From contig OENT01000555.1 in the NCBI GenBank assembly GCA_900239685.1, positions 1-64,000 on the forward strand: a DNA stretch of 64,000 nt. Reading direction: 5' to 3'. Source of the stretch: Rotaria macrura (taxonomy: Eukaryota; Rotifera; Eurotatoria; Philodinida; Philodinidae). The notes under the pieces were generated by a model. The model saw only the letters and a list, made by a program, of their open reading frames with translations, was not told the origin of the DNA and did no database searches. Position 1 is the first letter of the stretch; each line of letters opens with the position of its first letter. Of the stretch, positions 37,101 to 50,889 are shown piece by piece. The translations under genes and the position numbers were made by a program.

Positions 37101-37841
37101 TTTGAAAAGAGTAAAACTTTTTGACAATCTTCGAATGTTACCACATGCACCTGGTGTTCAAATGCAACGTAAATATTGAATTCTAATAAAGATTATGAAT
37201 GTTTTTTTTTTCTTAAATCTACTGATTTATTCTCTCAATTAGCTATACCAGATGATGCTATGGATGTCGATCGTGTTGTTGACGAAGATAAAGATAATGA
37301 CCCTGATAAAGTAAAATTTCTATTTTAAAATGAATAAATCATTCAATCAATTTTCATTTTAGCGTATATCACAATTACAAAGTGATCGTCGCATTGCTGA
37401 TGAACGAGAATTATCCGATTCGGAAGATGAGGATGGTGATAATCGACGAAATCAAACTAGTTTTAAATCAACTTCTACGAAAGCCAAAACGAGTTCGGAA
37501 ACAGTCAATGGTACAACGGTTACTCAAATAGCACAACCAACTGAACCAGCCGTTGTCATACCATCGACAAATAAGGAAACAATAGAAAATGGAACATCTA
37601 ACGAAGTAACATCGACTGTCTCTGAAGATACTACAATAACAACAACAAAAACAACAGAAGAGATTAAAACAACTGCGACAGTCGAAGTTGCAAATGATAC
37701 ACCAGCAGCACCAGCAGATGAATCTGCAATAACTGAAGGTAACACAGATGGCATGGACACATCAGAGTAAGTTTTGAAATCTATTGATGATTAATATTAG
37801 TTTGATACGATATACTTTTTTTAATATTTAGAACGTCCTAA
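34151..37841 (+). CDS. HDAC1: Class I histone deacetylase (HDAC1/2 type)
   Basis: Eleven exons join in frame to 548 codons: 34151-34239, 34303-34390, 34447-34778, 34845-34986, 36488-36689, 36741-36881, 36950-37058, 37110-37168, 37243-37310, 37363-37766 and 37832-37841. All have GT-AG borders. Residues 12-390 follow HDAC1/2 closely, offset by 5 from human HDAC1. Visible are the His pair (145, 146), zinc ligands Asp181, His183 and Asp269, Asp179, and the catalytic Tyr308 after GGGG. It removes acetyl groups from histone lysines in nuclear corepressor complexes. The tail (about 410-547) is acidic, then Thr/Ser-rich, and less conserved. The final 10-base exon rests on a GTAAGT donor; without that splice the frame stops two codons earlier at TAA. 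Introns are 51 to 74 bp except intron 4 (1501 bp), which contains a foldback transposon. Confidence 0.93.
35408..35966. mobile_element. hAT-like foldback element in HDAC intron 4
   Basis: A 559-bp AT-rich element with termini TAGGGGTGTCA and TGACACCCCTA and a perfect 8-bp target duplication, GCTGACAC, at 35400-35407 and 35967-35974. The two halves form a hairpin of about 250 bp per arm built from AATTTATATTTA and TAAATATAAAT words; the centre is near 35690. Eight-bp duplications and TAGGG ends are typical of the hAT superfamily. It has no ORF and depends on a transposase elsewhere. It explains why this one HDAC intron is long. Confidence 0.88.
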
Positions 37842-40800
37842 TCTACTTATGCATGAATTTCACAGCTACATAATAGTGTTTTCGGTCTTCGTATCTGTGT
37901 ATATCGCGCCCCTTCTGTTCTCTTTTTTTTTCTCTTGTTGTTTATTGAATTATGTTATACTATTTGTAAAGGAACGAAAAACCAAAGAGTCTCTTATTCT
38001 TTTTTTTTTGTATGTATGTAGCTGTTCTCTATTGTCATGTAAATGAAGTTTAACTTTGTCTTCTTTTCTTTTTTCTCTGTTTGCAAAAACAAAAAAGCCA
38101 ATGTGTATTGATGTAAAAAAGAAAAAAGAGATCTGGTTTACAATATTGCATGAGCTTTGACAATTTAAGCTTTCGAGAGACCATGTGCCAGGTTGTGTAT
38201 ATCCTTTGAACAAAGGAAAGCTAGCGTTGAGAATTGTATAAGTTCAAAATCAAGCATGGTGATAGTCATCGCGTTGAAAAAATCGAATCATAGTGATAGA
38301 CTAGACAGCAACTGGGTTAAAGACCGGATGGCGAAATTTGATGCGAAGCTTACATTCATTATTTTCGTAAAAAAGAATGTAAGTTAATTTTTTGACATAA
38401 CGAAAGAATTAATTTAAAACTGAGAAATCGAAGAATCAAATATTGAAGTCACATCAATTTCTTTTTCTAATTTAAAATCAAATAGTTATGTGATTTAAAA
38501 GATACTATTATTTTTTGACAATTAAAGTCAGAAAACTGGGTATATTTCTTCATATACGTATGTTAAATCTCATATGAGCAGTTGTTGTCAATTCTGAGTA
38601 AGAAACTTCTCAAAGGCTAAAACTTGGTAATTTTCTTGAAAGCAAAATTTCAATTTTGTCTGTTTTTCTTGTTGCTCAATTATCGTTACCTTGAATATGA
38701 TCTAGAATGAAGCATGGAAAATGACAAAATCAACAAGATAAGTTAAGCATATTTATATACAAACATTTAACAATAAAGGATTTTTCTTTATTTAATTAAT
38801 TTGAGACTCCATTAAAAATTTTGTAACTAAAGTACTTCTTTAGCTACTTGGCAATGTTCTTTGAAACTTAGAACTACAGTGGCTTGCAAAAACCAGCTTG
38901 GAACAATATTGCAAAATACACATTTTATGTTTTCTACATTGTCTTGCGCCTTTGTTTTGTGCTCATTGCAGGCTTACGCAAAGCGGATTACCTACTAAAG
39001 CTATTGAACTATTCGCTTCATTTTTATTTTATCTCAGCTTAATAATAACCTAAGATCATCAACAAAAACAATCTGAAATCGCATCATATTTCTCTCTGGA
39101 AATTATTGAGACACAGGAATCTGTTCTACCAGAAAAATCCATCGATTAATAAAGATACGATTGTCTACAACTAGTTAAAAATTGACAAAGTACTGAAATC
39201 AAGGTTCTATAAAATGTCGAGCAGCCAATGATTGATAAAGCACGGTTAATTCAAAAATGCAACCGAAAATGATGTCCATTAAGTAGATGAGATAATGAAG
39301 AGGCATTGAAAAAATCGGTTGAAAAATGACGAGCTCATTCTGATTTAAAAATTTCCATATGTGCTATCTCCTGCATTTGAATTGTTTTTACTTGAAAATT
39401 GAAAGATTTTATAATCAAGTAAGACTTTAAACTGATACGTATTAAATACATGTATATGTTTATTTTTGAAAGCAGTTGAACTACTTGTTATTACAGGCTA
39501 AGGAATTATTAGAATTATTTTTGCAAACCACTGTATGTATATAAATTTTTAGTGATTTCTATGATTCATTATCTATCATCTGTACGGCATAAGAAAAGAA
39601 GATTCAAGTCTAATCTTTTATTTAGATCATCGATGTTAAGTATCTCATAATGAAAAGCAATGCTGTCTTGTCTAATTCGTTATTTTCGAATCGAAGACTT
39701 GAGAATTGCTAAAAGATTCAAACTATATGAATCTTTTTTTATGAGATTGAGCCAATTTATCAAGTTGTATACAATGTGTATTTTCAATTCATGTTGCCGA
39801 ATTAAAGCAATACTAAAGTTTTTAATTAAACAAGCACTTTGGTTAATTCGACAAATCAACTGTAACAACTCCAATCACTAGCAGTCCCCTAAATAATTAT
39901 GACAATAAATCTGGAAAAGAAAACAGATTTCAGAAACTTTTCACTGAGAACCTTTCTTGATAACTAGTGATAGGTAACCATTTCTAAAATCAACGCCAAG
40001 TCGTGACACGAGATACCTCCATAGTAAAAAGCAAACTCATAGATCACTTAATAACACCCGGATGTAACTTTCGGCAAATGAAATATGGTTGGAAAAATCG
40101 GACACACTATGTAGCAAATAGAGATGCCAACAACTATAATGTTATCTCAACGAAAGTCAGACGATGTGTACGGTTTTAGAGTTCATCACGTCGTAAAAAA
40201 GCAAAATTAGAATGTCAAAGCGGGGAAACAAGAGCAAATCTTCGAAGGATTGCTACACAGTGCGTCGCATTGCATTAGAATTCCAGAACAACTATTATGA
40301 GAACCTCTAATTGTATGCTCAGTCATCAATTTGAATATCAGTCTGAAAATCACTCTAAATAACAATCTGATGGATGGTTCAAGTGATTGTAAATTCTTAG
40401 AGAATATTCAACAGATGTCCACCATTCAATAACAAAGATTGATGGAAATGTTTCAACGAGATCAATATTGAGAGAAAAGCATTCGTAAAGATTCTAAAAC
40501 ATAAAGAGTTTTCTTCGAAAGATATTCAATAAGGCTCAATAGTTGCATCGTTCTATCGTGAGTCGTTGTTTCTCACTAGTTTGTTGATAATGAAAAATGT
40601 ACGTTCAACAATAATAACTATTTACAAGTTATTCACGAGCTTGAATAAGTGCATGCTGCTTTCCATGTTATTGAGATCTACTTGCATCCATTATATGAAT
40701 TAAATCAATGAATGCTTCATCTAAATTGCTACATTCATTTTTCTCAACACTCTATCAAATGTCGTACTTTTCTGACATTGTCAAATTTATTATTTCTATT

Positions 40801-42458
40801 GAATGCAGAAGAAAGAACAGATTCATCTGTTAGACATTGTTCGAAATTGTAATTTCGCTACAAGTCGATGTCGATCACTATGAATCAAACGGAGAAAAAC
40901 TCCGTCTACTCATACAGATTCGAAGTCATTTCAATGGAATCTATTTTTTAAAAATTGGCAAGCCTGTTTGCGACTTCAGATCTAAAGTTTTATCCAAAAG
41001 AAGTTCGAATAATCCTATTAGCACGTAGAAAGTTATCAATATCTTTCGTGAGAAATTCAGTGCTTCGCATTTAGAATTTCGACAATATCGTTGAATCGAT
41101 CATTATTCTTCAAGAATAAGTTAACGATGCCATGTTTTTGCAGTTCTTCTTCATCTTAGTGGAATCTATTCGTAGTTCAAGTATGAACTTGAACAAGTTT
41201 TATCATTCAACTGTAATGCCTCTCACCGAGGTCATCTATCAAGCCTTAAGGAACTTCTATGAATTCAGAAAGTCTCTTTATGTTTACCGATCTACGTAAA
41301 ATTTCGTGACACTTCAACAGTTTGTTTTCGACATCATATGAAAATAAGCAAGATGTTTATAACTTGAAGTAATTAGAAAAAATGCATTATGGTCTTTTGA
41401 GTTTCTATGCTTTAGAAATGTGTCGTTGAAACGATTTCTTTGACGAACAAACAACTTCATCAAAAATAAAAAGCATTTCGTTGATAAACCAGATATTTTA
41501 CAAGTTCGAACGAACTCTAATATTTTCTTAAGGTTGTCTGTGAACCAAAAAATATTTAACATATCTTCTGGAATTAGATCTTTCAAAGTATAACAATGTA
41601 TTCGATTATATCTTGTGAATTAAACGTAAACTAGAAGCGTTTAAAATATTTCGTACACAACGTTTCTATTCAAAATTCTAAATAAGGTATTTTTCATGAC
41701 CAATGGATGTGAATCAGACGGTACGTATAGAAATTAAATTAAAAAACATAGACAGAGTTATCTTACACTACTTTTGTTGTACATAGTAAGTAATGCATAA
41801 AGACGAATGAAAAATTTATAATTAACAACGGAAATATTTTTACTTTTATCTTCCTGCAATCAAAGGCATGCTCAATGACTGGAAAACTCCATTTTCAAAA
41901 AGATGAAATGCGTACTATTGATTTAATTTTTTTGATAAAATGCCTGTTTATATATTTTCTTTCTAAATAAAGTGTTGTTTTAATGGTCAAATTGTACTGC
42001 TTACAGTTGCAGATAATTAATACAAGATATATTTTGCACACCACTATTCTGCTTAATATATCTTCAATAACAAATACTGTGAAGAAGACTTGTTAAAACG
42101 AATTCTCTGTTATTTTACATTCGATATTCGACAAGAGTAGGCTGTATACATTCTTTACAAACACTTCTCTCATGACAATTTACCTTTGATAAGTTGTTTT
42201 GTAGTACTGCAATGGTGTTCGCCAAAATAGAATAGTATACACGAAAAATTTTGAGTGTGAATTAACAAGAACTAACAAAAAGCAATCGATAAGCGAATGA
42301 TAAGCATAGTAACAGAGAACTTGAGACTTTTGAGTGACAAATATGTAGGCAATGAAAATAAGACGGGTGTAAAAATCGATTCGTTTGATTAATATTAGAA
42401 CTCTTGAAATAATTATCTTTGATAAATTTATTCTAATTTTAAATCTAGGACATGCAAC
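37842..42458. other. No gene recognised
   Basis: Starts with the HDAC 3' UTR. The rest contains ORFs up to 90 codons (for example 41314-41586, minus) with no recognisable motif. An ACTGGGTA at about 38537 resembles a CCCA-family right end, but no partner is found. Stretches around 40200-41500 have fewer homopolymers than the surroundings and could be a decayed gene, but I cannot identify it. Confidence 0.4.
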
Positions 42459-43220
42459 ATGAAAAAAATTCTTCATAAACTAGGGTGGTTTCTTAGAAAT
42501 CCAATAGTTTTCGTTTCCGTTATCTCCTTTGTATATGAACTCGGTAATGAATGGACATCAGTCACTTTGGATATCTCTAATATCACACACAACAGAATTC
42601 TACTTAGGGCAGTAGAGAAATCGATGGAATTAGATATGATTTTATGTCTTTCATGTGCCATTCCATGTGGTTTGATGGAAGTTTATATTTCAAAGACAAA
42701 ATATTCGTCGCCATCATCAAAAAAACCTCCGTCGAGAGATCGTGGAACATTCATCTTTATCTGGCTAGTTATAGTGTGTTCACAAACGCTTTCCACGGTT
42801 AGTGCTCGTTTAGGCTATGGATCTAAAATAGTCGGTACTACAACATCTAAATACTTTTTCTGGATTTCGTTCTGTGTAAGTCTATGTTCGATTGGTATTT
42901 TATTACGAATTCAATCAATTCGACAATTAGGTAAATGGTTTACGACCGCTATTCGTATAGATGAAAATCAAAAATTAATTGATTGCGGATGGTATGGAAA
43001 AATGCGACATCCATCTTATGCCGGTGTATTATTGTATTTTCTTGGTATAGCTTTGCTGCTTAATAATTGGTCAAGTTTATTTTGTTCGATCATACCTATT
43101 TCGTTAGTCTTCTTTTATCGTATTTATGTTGAAGAACAAGAATTAAAGAAACATTTCGGAATGAAGTATGAAGAATATAAAAAGAAAGTACCGTATATGA
43201 TGATTCCAAAACTATTCTAA
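42459..43220 (+). CDS. Isoprenylcysteine carboxyl methyltransferase-like membrane protein
   Basis: An intronless ORF of 253 residues with about five to six hydrophobic segments (near residues 12-28, 57-76, 97-115, 131-150 and 190-222). The C-terminal catalytic signature of the ICMT/phospholipid methyltransferase group is present: G-x-Y-x-x-(x)-R-H-P-S-Y-x-G at about 177-189, then R-x-x-x-E-E-x-x-L at about 223-231, followed by F-G-x-x-Y-x-x-Y and a final V-P-x-x-I-P. These residues bind S-adenosylmethionine and the methyl acceptor. Eukaryotic ICMT methylates the C-terminal prenylated cysteine of CAAX proteins in the ER. Human ICMT is about 30 residues longer. The lack of introns, beside neighbours that are all spliced, leaves open a retrocopy or transferred gene. 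Substrate is not established. Confidence 0.75.
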   Translation: MKKILHKLGWFLRNPIVFVSVISFVYELGNEWTSVTLDISNITHNRILLRAVEKSMELDMILCLSCAIPCGLMEVYISKTKYSSPSSKKPPSRDRGTFIFIWLVIVCSQTLSTVSARLGYGSKIVGTTTSKYFFWISFCVSLCSIGILLRIQSIRQLGKWFTTAIRIDENQKLIDCGWYGKMRHPSYAGVLLYFLGIALLLNNWSSLFCSIIPISLVFFYRIYVEEQELKKHFGMKYEEYKKKVPYMMIPKLF

Positions 43221-46200
43221 ATATTTTAATGAAGAATGATTTCTTGTATTATTTTATTTAAATAATAGAATGAAAAATGAAATGCATAAAAATCTTACGT
43301 GTAAGTTATATTTTTCAAATCATATCTAAATGACACCGGTAAATATAAGCTCATTGGTGAGGGTACGGGTATGGACTTGGAGGGTGTGGGTGTGGGTGTG
43401 GGTGTGAAAATTTCAAAACTATCAAACACCAAATCTAGACCCATCCCGTCCTTTCCTTTTCTTTTTGTGTACTCAAAAAGTGAGTACACTGTAGAATCCG
43501 TCAGTGTGTCCGGCCGTTAACATGATAACTCTTTAGAAATACATTCGATTGAGCTGAAATTTTGTGCACAGAATTGTCTGATCAATATCTCGGTCGAGTT
43601 CGAAGATGAGAAGGATCCGACTTGAAATGGCTGAGTTATCGGAAAAGTTGTCATTTTTCACCAAACAATCCCTGGGTTGGGGTACAGGGATTTTTTCAAA
43701 AAAACCTTTTGCCTCAGAATTATCCACAACGTATATAAATTGACTCAGTTTTTAACGCTGATTCCGAATCTGATATTAGTTTTGAACCAAATCGAGCTTT
43801 CTAAAAGAACATCGCCTGAAAAAGGTCTCGAAATAAACAAAAACTGCATCCCGAAACTAAATTGCCTAGATATGTCTCAGTTGATCAGTAGTGTTGGGGT
43901 TTCCCAAAAAGGTTTACCAAGATACGTCTTCCGTGCACACATTCCGGAATGACTGATTTGTCTCATTCACTTTTTGAAGTACACAACTCTCGGACATAAG
44001 TCCGAAGTTTTCACATTTATTTTATCCAAATAACGCTGTTTTAACTCAGCCATGAAAATCAAATATATATGTATTATCTTACTCCGTGTTTTTCTTTTTA
44101 CTTCGTGTATGATTACTTTCATTTACCTGTATGAGTTATAGTACTATTCTAGACATGAATAAAGCAGGCAGCATATCTGGAAAAATCTACTTTTAGTCTG
44201 AAATTTTTATCTCGACAGATTTTATCTTAACAGTAGATGTAAAGTTTCAGTTTTTACGACGACATGCCTTCAGAAGAGAAAATACTTTCAACTCGAAAAA
44301 TGAAAGAACTCCCATTGTTATTTGATCTTTTGTTGTTGATCAAGATTCATCACTATACACAGCTATATTTACTTTTCAACAGAAGCATGTTAATTCTATA
44401 TGAACATGTTTTATGTGTCATGCAGCGTTTTAGTTTAATACCTCCTTAAGTGTTGTTTTTTAACTGCTTCTACTACGCATAGAATTATGCACTGGAACTA
44501 GTTCTTGACTTCAGAGTGCTTATCAAATAAACAGGTTCTCTTCATTAGCTATAGTATAGTAAGAAAAATATATTAGAATAAGTAACTGATAAATTCAGCG
44601 AACACCACCTTCATTATATGACCAGTGATTTCAAGTTGTTGATGGCATTGTCAAAAAATTGATTCTCAAAAGATTAGAAAACGATGATGCTCATATACTT
44701 GGAGTAAAAGAAAATCATTACGAAATATAAAATTAAGATTGAAGTCAAAGATAGAATAATATTGAATTCCATATAGAAAAAAAAACATGAGGTCTTACTA
44801 GTTAAAAGTTTTCAGTCGTATGAAGAATGAACACTTCTCCCGCAACAAAGTAAATTCAATTACAAAACGAATTAATCCTTAAATTTTAAAAGTATCACTA
44901 TCAAAATTTAAACAAGAAGTAATATTATTTCATAATCATTTTTACCTATGATTTAAGTAATCGATCGTTTTCGATCTTCCGTCTGTTTTTTTTAAAATTA
45001 TTTCACGTCAGATATTTATTCTACTTCAAAGAATTTTTAAATAGAGTGTTTCAATTGATGGATTATTTCATCGAGATAAATATTATTAGCGTACTCACCA
45101 TCAACTTGATAAAATTTTTACGTTGATAACTGAACTCAATACTATATTTAAAGCATCTTTGTTTACATATAGCCTCAGATAAAATATTTTTTTCTGCTAA
45201 AAACTTAATCGAAACCAAGAAATGTATGAAATCAGTACTATTGATTCCGAAGGCTTCAAAGATCGATAAAATCTTCACACGTACCAATGTTAATTTCCAT
45301 GATTACTTAGTTTATTAAATATTGAATTCATCTTAAGGAGATAGAAGTAAAAATTATCCATTGCTGCTGCCTGTTTCGAAATTCGAATCAATTAATATCA
45401 GGCTTTTAAGCTAATTGATAAGGAAAAAACTATTCTTGTCTTAAATCAAGGCAAGATGAGAAAAGCATCTTTTCATCAAGTTCAAGCTAGAAAAGTAGCA
45501 TTCCATTTGTTTCTTTCATCCTAAAGTGTTATTGAAAATGTTTAGCATCGCTACTCAAAAAGATGAAAAAAAAATGAGCGTATGATAGTTATGGTTTCAT
45601 ATCATCATCCATATGGGGAAATATTCAGACTAAATCTTTTTTACATCAACTTTAGTTTTTGATAGTTTTTACATCCAGAATTCTTAGTCATTTCTAAAAT
45701 CATTTTCCCCAGATATTTCTGGCTACTAACCGAGAAAAGATATAACCATCACAAAAAACGTTCAAAATTTGTGTTTATTCCCTTCAATTGTTTTTCTATT
45801 CTCATGTTTTTTTTCAAATAAGTTTCTCTCGTGAATTTTTTATACAACACTAGATTTCTATTGTCTTTCATTTTCGATAGACAAGCATAAAAGAAAAGAC
45901 GTATTTCAATCGGAAAATCGAAGTCCATGACAGAAGAATTTTTATAATGGCTAGTTCTCGTGTGATGGAGCTTTCGAAGGAACATAGACATATTAATTAT
46001 TTGTCAATATTTAATTATCAAAAAATTTTATCTCTGATACGACGAGTTAGATGCATCTGGATGTAGCATAGCAATTTTTAAGCTAGTGAGGTTGATCATA
46101 AATTGTTCTACTGTTTCAAGAGCCCATATAGATATAAAAAAGATATACAAGACGTCTGTATGTCATATAACTATTTTATACAACACACAATACTTACTCT

Positions 46201-46653
46201 CTTTGATTATCTATAATTGACTATCATAGAGACATACGTGATGGGTTCATCATTCTTCAATAGCACAATAGTAAAAGCACGATTTCAGGTAACCCCTTTT
46301 CTGTTTGTCGGATACGATTCCTCTCTGACACATATCTTTTCTTTTCTTTTCGTCTATCGGAAGTCAAAGGATATAAATATTCAGTGCTTGATTGAATAAA
46401 ATGTCTGACACATTTTATTTCTCTATAATTTGTATCCAAGTCTTTAAAAACGGATAGACACTCAGATAAATCTCTCTTTTTACCAGTTGCACGGTTTATG
46501 ACTTCATCCAGTCATTAGTCACACTGGCTATCCATCAATGTATTTACATACTGAGAATCCAGAACAACGATAGCACTATTCAGCTGCTCTAGTTCTATTA
46601 TACGTTGTTAGTTGCTGACCAATTCTCAATGCAGAAAATCTTATGTGCTTTGA
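43221..46653. other. No gene recognised; short TGTGGG tract
   Basis: AT-rich sequence downstream of the methyltransferase-like gene. A short (TGTGGG) tract at 43385-43406 is listed separately. ORFs up to 91 codons (43677-43952) have no recognisable features. Confidence 0.4.
43385..43406 (+). repeat. Short interstitial TGTGGG tract
   Basis: Three full TGTGGG units plus TGTG, without errors, inside a G-rich patch (43360-43410). TGTGGG is, as I recall, the telomere repeat reported for bdelloid rotifers. With under four units, chance or a healed break are both possible. Confidence 0.7.
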
Positions 46654-46661
46654 CTCAGTGC

Positions 46662-47033
46662 TAGGGCTGGCACTTTATCTTTATTTCACTTTGAAAAAGT
46701 AAAGTAAGGTTAAGTTAAATACTTTACTTTACTGAATAAAGTAAAGTAATTTCACTTTACTTTATTGGATAAAGTAAAGCTGGATCACTTTAATTTACTT
46801 GGTAAAGTAAAGTTAGACAACAATATTTTTTATGGATAGATTAAAAAACCAAACTTTTTCAACATTACTTTTTCGAGTACAGTAAAAAAAACTTTACTTT
46901 ACCAAATAAAGTAAAGTTCAACACTTTACTTTATCCGGAAATGTAAAGTAATGCAACTTTACTTTACCGAGAAAGTAAAGTTTCCCAACTTTACTTTATT
47001 TGGTAAAGTAAAGATAAAGTGCCCCCCCCCCTA
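46662..47033. mobile_element. hAT-like element, ACTTTACTTTA family
   Basis: A 372-bp element with termini TAGGGCTGGCACTTTATCTT and a right end whose complement is TAGG, a run of G, then GCACTTTATCTT. Flanks are CTCAGTGC (46654-46661) and CTCAGTAC (47034-47041), an 8-bp duplication with one change. The interior repeats ACTTTACTTTA and TAAAGTAAAGT in both orientations. The ends have the same TAGGG.TG.CA form as the element in the HDAC intron. Confidence 0.82.
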
Positions 47034-47041
47034 CTCAGTAC

Positions 47042-50000
47042 AAATAAGAGTGGTTGAAGTTAGACTAGACAGCCGCTGATACTGCACCTCTATTTGATTT
47101 TGAGAAAGTGAAGTCAACTACTTGATTTTAGTCGGTAAATTCAAGTTATTGCCGTTACTTGCCCACTAAAATACATTAAAGTGAATAACTTGAACTTCTC
47201 TATTTAATACTAATGTTATGATTTAAAATTATGCATTAATAATTATCCAGTACTAGTATCCATTCATGATGTGACACCAAATTACCAACAGTCAACACAC
47301 AGGGTAGATAGTATTCACAAGAAACAAAGAGAGAGAGAGAGAGAAGAAAAAAATTCTGACCATAGAGGAGATTAACAATATTTATGCATCTAAAAAATTG
47401 CCTACCCGCCAATCCTATGCCAGTTAAAATATGTGAAAGAAAGAAAAAAGAGCTCCCGTTGAATTCTACTCGCGACTATTTGAGATCAATAACTATAATA
47501 TAACACTAGTATTATGACTGTCAGATGGTCTGCTCCTTCCTCTGTATTCTAGTATCACATGAAGTACATGAGAAGAGAAGAGAAGATTGAGGCACTATAG
47601 AAAGATAGCCGTATGTTTGAGATGAATTTGAATGTATCTAACGTTCGAGAAAGAAAAAATATATTTGCTAGATTAGGCATGGAAATTCGAATTATACGCA
47701 ACAGTTGAGAAAGGTAAGATAAATCGGTAATGAATGTAATAAATAGCGTAGGTTTATTATTATGTGTCATTATTTTCAGAATGGAAATTACAGAGTACAA
47801 AAGTAAAGTGACACAACCAAATCTCTATGTTCATGTAAGGGTGAATCACTGACTTAATTAATATTTTTATGCACATAATATAGATCTATTCCATTGAGTT
47901 CTTCATTCTTTGTAAAGGCTCTTTTTAAAACTAATTACATTTCTCGAGATTGAAAACTCGATTTCTACTCTTCACTTAGGTTGCAACTTGTATATTGTGT
48001 ATATTTTAACAATTTTTATTTGAAACTATAGACATAAACATTACATTTCGTTCAGACGAATCACTAACTCATATAAAACAAAAATCGACTTGAATGTACA
48101 ATGCGAAGTAGAACCTAAAAAAATCTTCTTTCTCTTTAAGCGAGAATATCTTCAATCATAGCACTGAACGTTCGACAACGATAGTCATATGAACATCTAC
48201 AGTAGTATTCGCAAAGCTCATATGGCTCTATCTTAATCATCAAAATACTTAAATGTAAAAGAAATAGATACGCATATTTTACTATCAAATATGCTCCCTC
48301 TTCTATTATTTTTTGCTCTACTTTTATTATCAAACAGTTGGTATATTTTATTTTACAAGCTTCAACACGCTTTCACAATTACCGCACTAATAGCTAATAT
48401 GAAGGTTATCATGCTGTATGGACGTGAATAAAAAAGAATTTTTTATCATATCCACTTGAGAGAAGATAAATGTAATTATAGTTTGAAAAACTGTTATTGA
48501 TAAATATTTATTCGCCGACTTTATTCGAAAGAAAAGAATTTGTACAGGCTCATGATTACATAAACTATCGTTTGAATGATTCATTTTTCGAAATCTGAAG
48601 CACAAGCGTGTGAAAATATCGATTCCCTTGACAGAAAGCCTTTGTTTCGGAATCTTATATATTTGGCTTGAGCCCTAGGGTCAGTAAACATCGGACTAAT
48701 CTCCTGAGTGATCGTATCAAGTAGATTTATCTTCAGATATTTCATTGTTCACCTTCATGTAAAGACATGCATCGATTCGAACACAGTACTAATTGGTATT
48801 TAGTTTAGATTTTGACAGTAGACGTTCTTGATTGTTTTGAGCTGCATCATTTTTTCTGATGTCACACCCATGAGACGTAAATAGACGCATCAGTCTCCTC
48901 CGAATACGGGAGTGCAGCCGTTTTGTAGCATAGAAAAATGCTCACAATAGGACTCTACATAGTTTAATTTCTAAAATAGGGAGCGCAGAGGGTCTAACGC
49001 TCCATATGACCCTTTACCCTCTCTATTCCTATTTTTGAATGTAAATTCCCTGTTCTCCAAAATGTCATCATATTTTGATCATTGGCATTATAAAATTCTT
49101 TGACAAGTACTACTTAATGTTTTCTTGTCACAGTGATGATAAACATTATTGATAAGTTTTACAATCCATTGTAAATATATTATTTATTTTCTCAGTGCTA
49201 ATTTTCATAGGACAAATGCATTCGTTAAAACATTTTAGATATTTTAAAAGAATCAGTTATAGCAAAATTTAACTAGAAGAATTATTAGTAATAATCAAAT
49301 CCAAGCAACAGAAACACAAAAACGTTCATTGACTGATTAATCATATACTTTATGTTTAAAAGGATGTGAATCAATAAAGAACGTAAAAAAACTTAACGAT
49401 TTACTATGTAGGCAATTTCTGGAGCTACATTATATTTTACTAGCGTTTTTTTTCTGAGATCGAATTAGTTTTTCGACAGACAATATTCAATAGTAAATAT
49501 TTTGCCATCAACATCTCCAGATCGAATGAAAAGAAGAATTTAGTTTCGAAACTTGTTATCACCTTCATTAAATATCAAAGTTCAAGAAAATTTTAGCTTA
49601 TGAGGCTGCTAAAATTTTATCATGGAGACAGTTAGTTCGAGGTTGCTTCTTTCTTAGTTATTGATTTGTAATGCAGTAAGATTGATACGAATATTAGCAT
49701 CTGTCTGACTGCTATGTTTTACACTCGTTTGATTGATGTAGGCTGGTAAGCAAATTAAGACTAAGAAGAATGATCACATATTTCTGAATCTGTTCTTTTG
49801 CAATTTGTATCTATCTTGTGACCGCGTGAGGGGTGATAGAATTCTTACAAGCAGAATTTAACAATTCTGTATGTTGCACATTAATTTTTACTTATATCAC
49901 TTTATTCTCTTTAAAAGTGAAGTCATCGGATTACGACTTCTGCTTAAAACTATCAAAAATGAATTGCAAATCGGATCATCCGATATAAATGTTTGTCATG

Positions 50001-50425
50001 GTATCATTCTGTATCGGCAGATATACTTTAATGGAAATCAAAATTGTATTTAGAATTTTGTTTTTACAATAGAATTTTGATTAGACTTCTAATCTCCAAA
50101 CATAAATGTAGTTGTCATTGACTTAAGCGATCGATATCATGTATTAGAACTGATTCAAGTATGCAACGATCATATTCCAAAGAGAATTTTAACAGATTGC
50201 TTACGTCCTCAGAGTTTCTCTCTCAGAGTTTCAGTTACTAAGTTATCTATAAACAGATTTGTTATATGAATCTGATCCATGGAAGGTGTTTGAGTTATTA
50301 ATAGTAAAAATTTGATTATTGTCCTCTATGTAGTTTCAATGAGAAAATTTGAAGTAACGAAATTTAAAAAAAACATTTCAAGGGGAAATCTGAATTAGAT
50401 GAAGATAAAATGAAGAAAGCTATAG
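47042..50425. other. No gene recognised
   Basis: AT-rich sequence with a GA dinucleotide run at about 47328-47343. ORFs up to 81 codons only. No transposon ends were recognised. Confidence 0.4.
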
Positions 50426-50889
50426 CCCAAGCAGACAAACTTTCTCAAACACGCGTGTAAACACCGTAAAGTAGCCTTTTCTGAGTGTTTAAACGCGTGT
50501 GGAAAACAGTGGTCGTGTAAACGCCAGAGAATATGTATTTTTCAGCATGAACGTGACCAGTTTTTTTACATTCAATATTTCGAGGTGTGTTAACGCCCGG
50601 AAATCTTGCTTTCTGGCCGTGTACACGCTCATGTCTTCTCACACGCGTGTAAACTATCAGAAAGTCTCTATTTCGAACGTTTTTTCGCAACATTTTTACA
50701 GGCACGGTTTCAACGATAGCTGATAACAGTTTTATTGCCTGAAAAATGAATGATTTCACAATTTTTTAAAACAAATATTTGCGTCCTTCTTCATTTTTAG
50801 AATTTCAGCGTTTAAACGGGCGGTAACACAGAATTTTCGGCGCTTTAGGCAAGAAAATTTTTCATCATTGTTTTGATCAAACATTTTTG

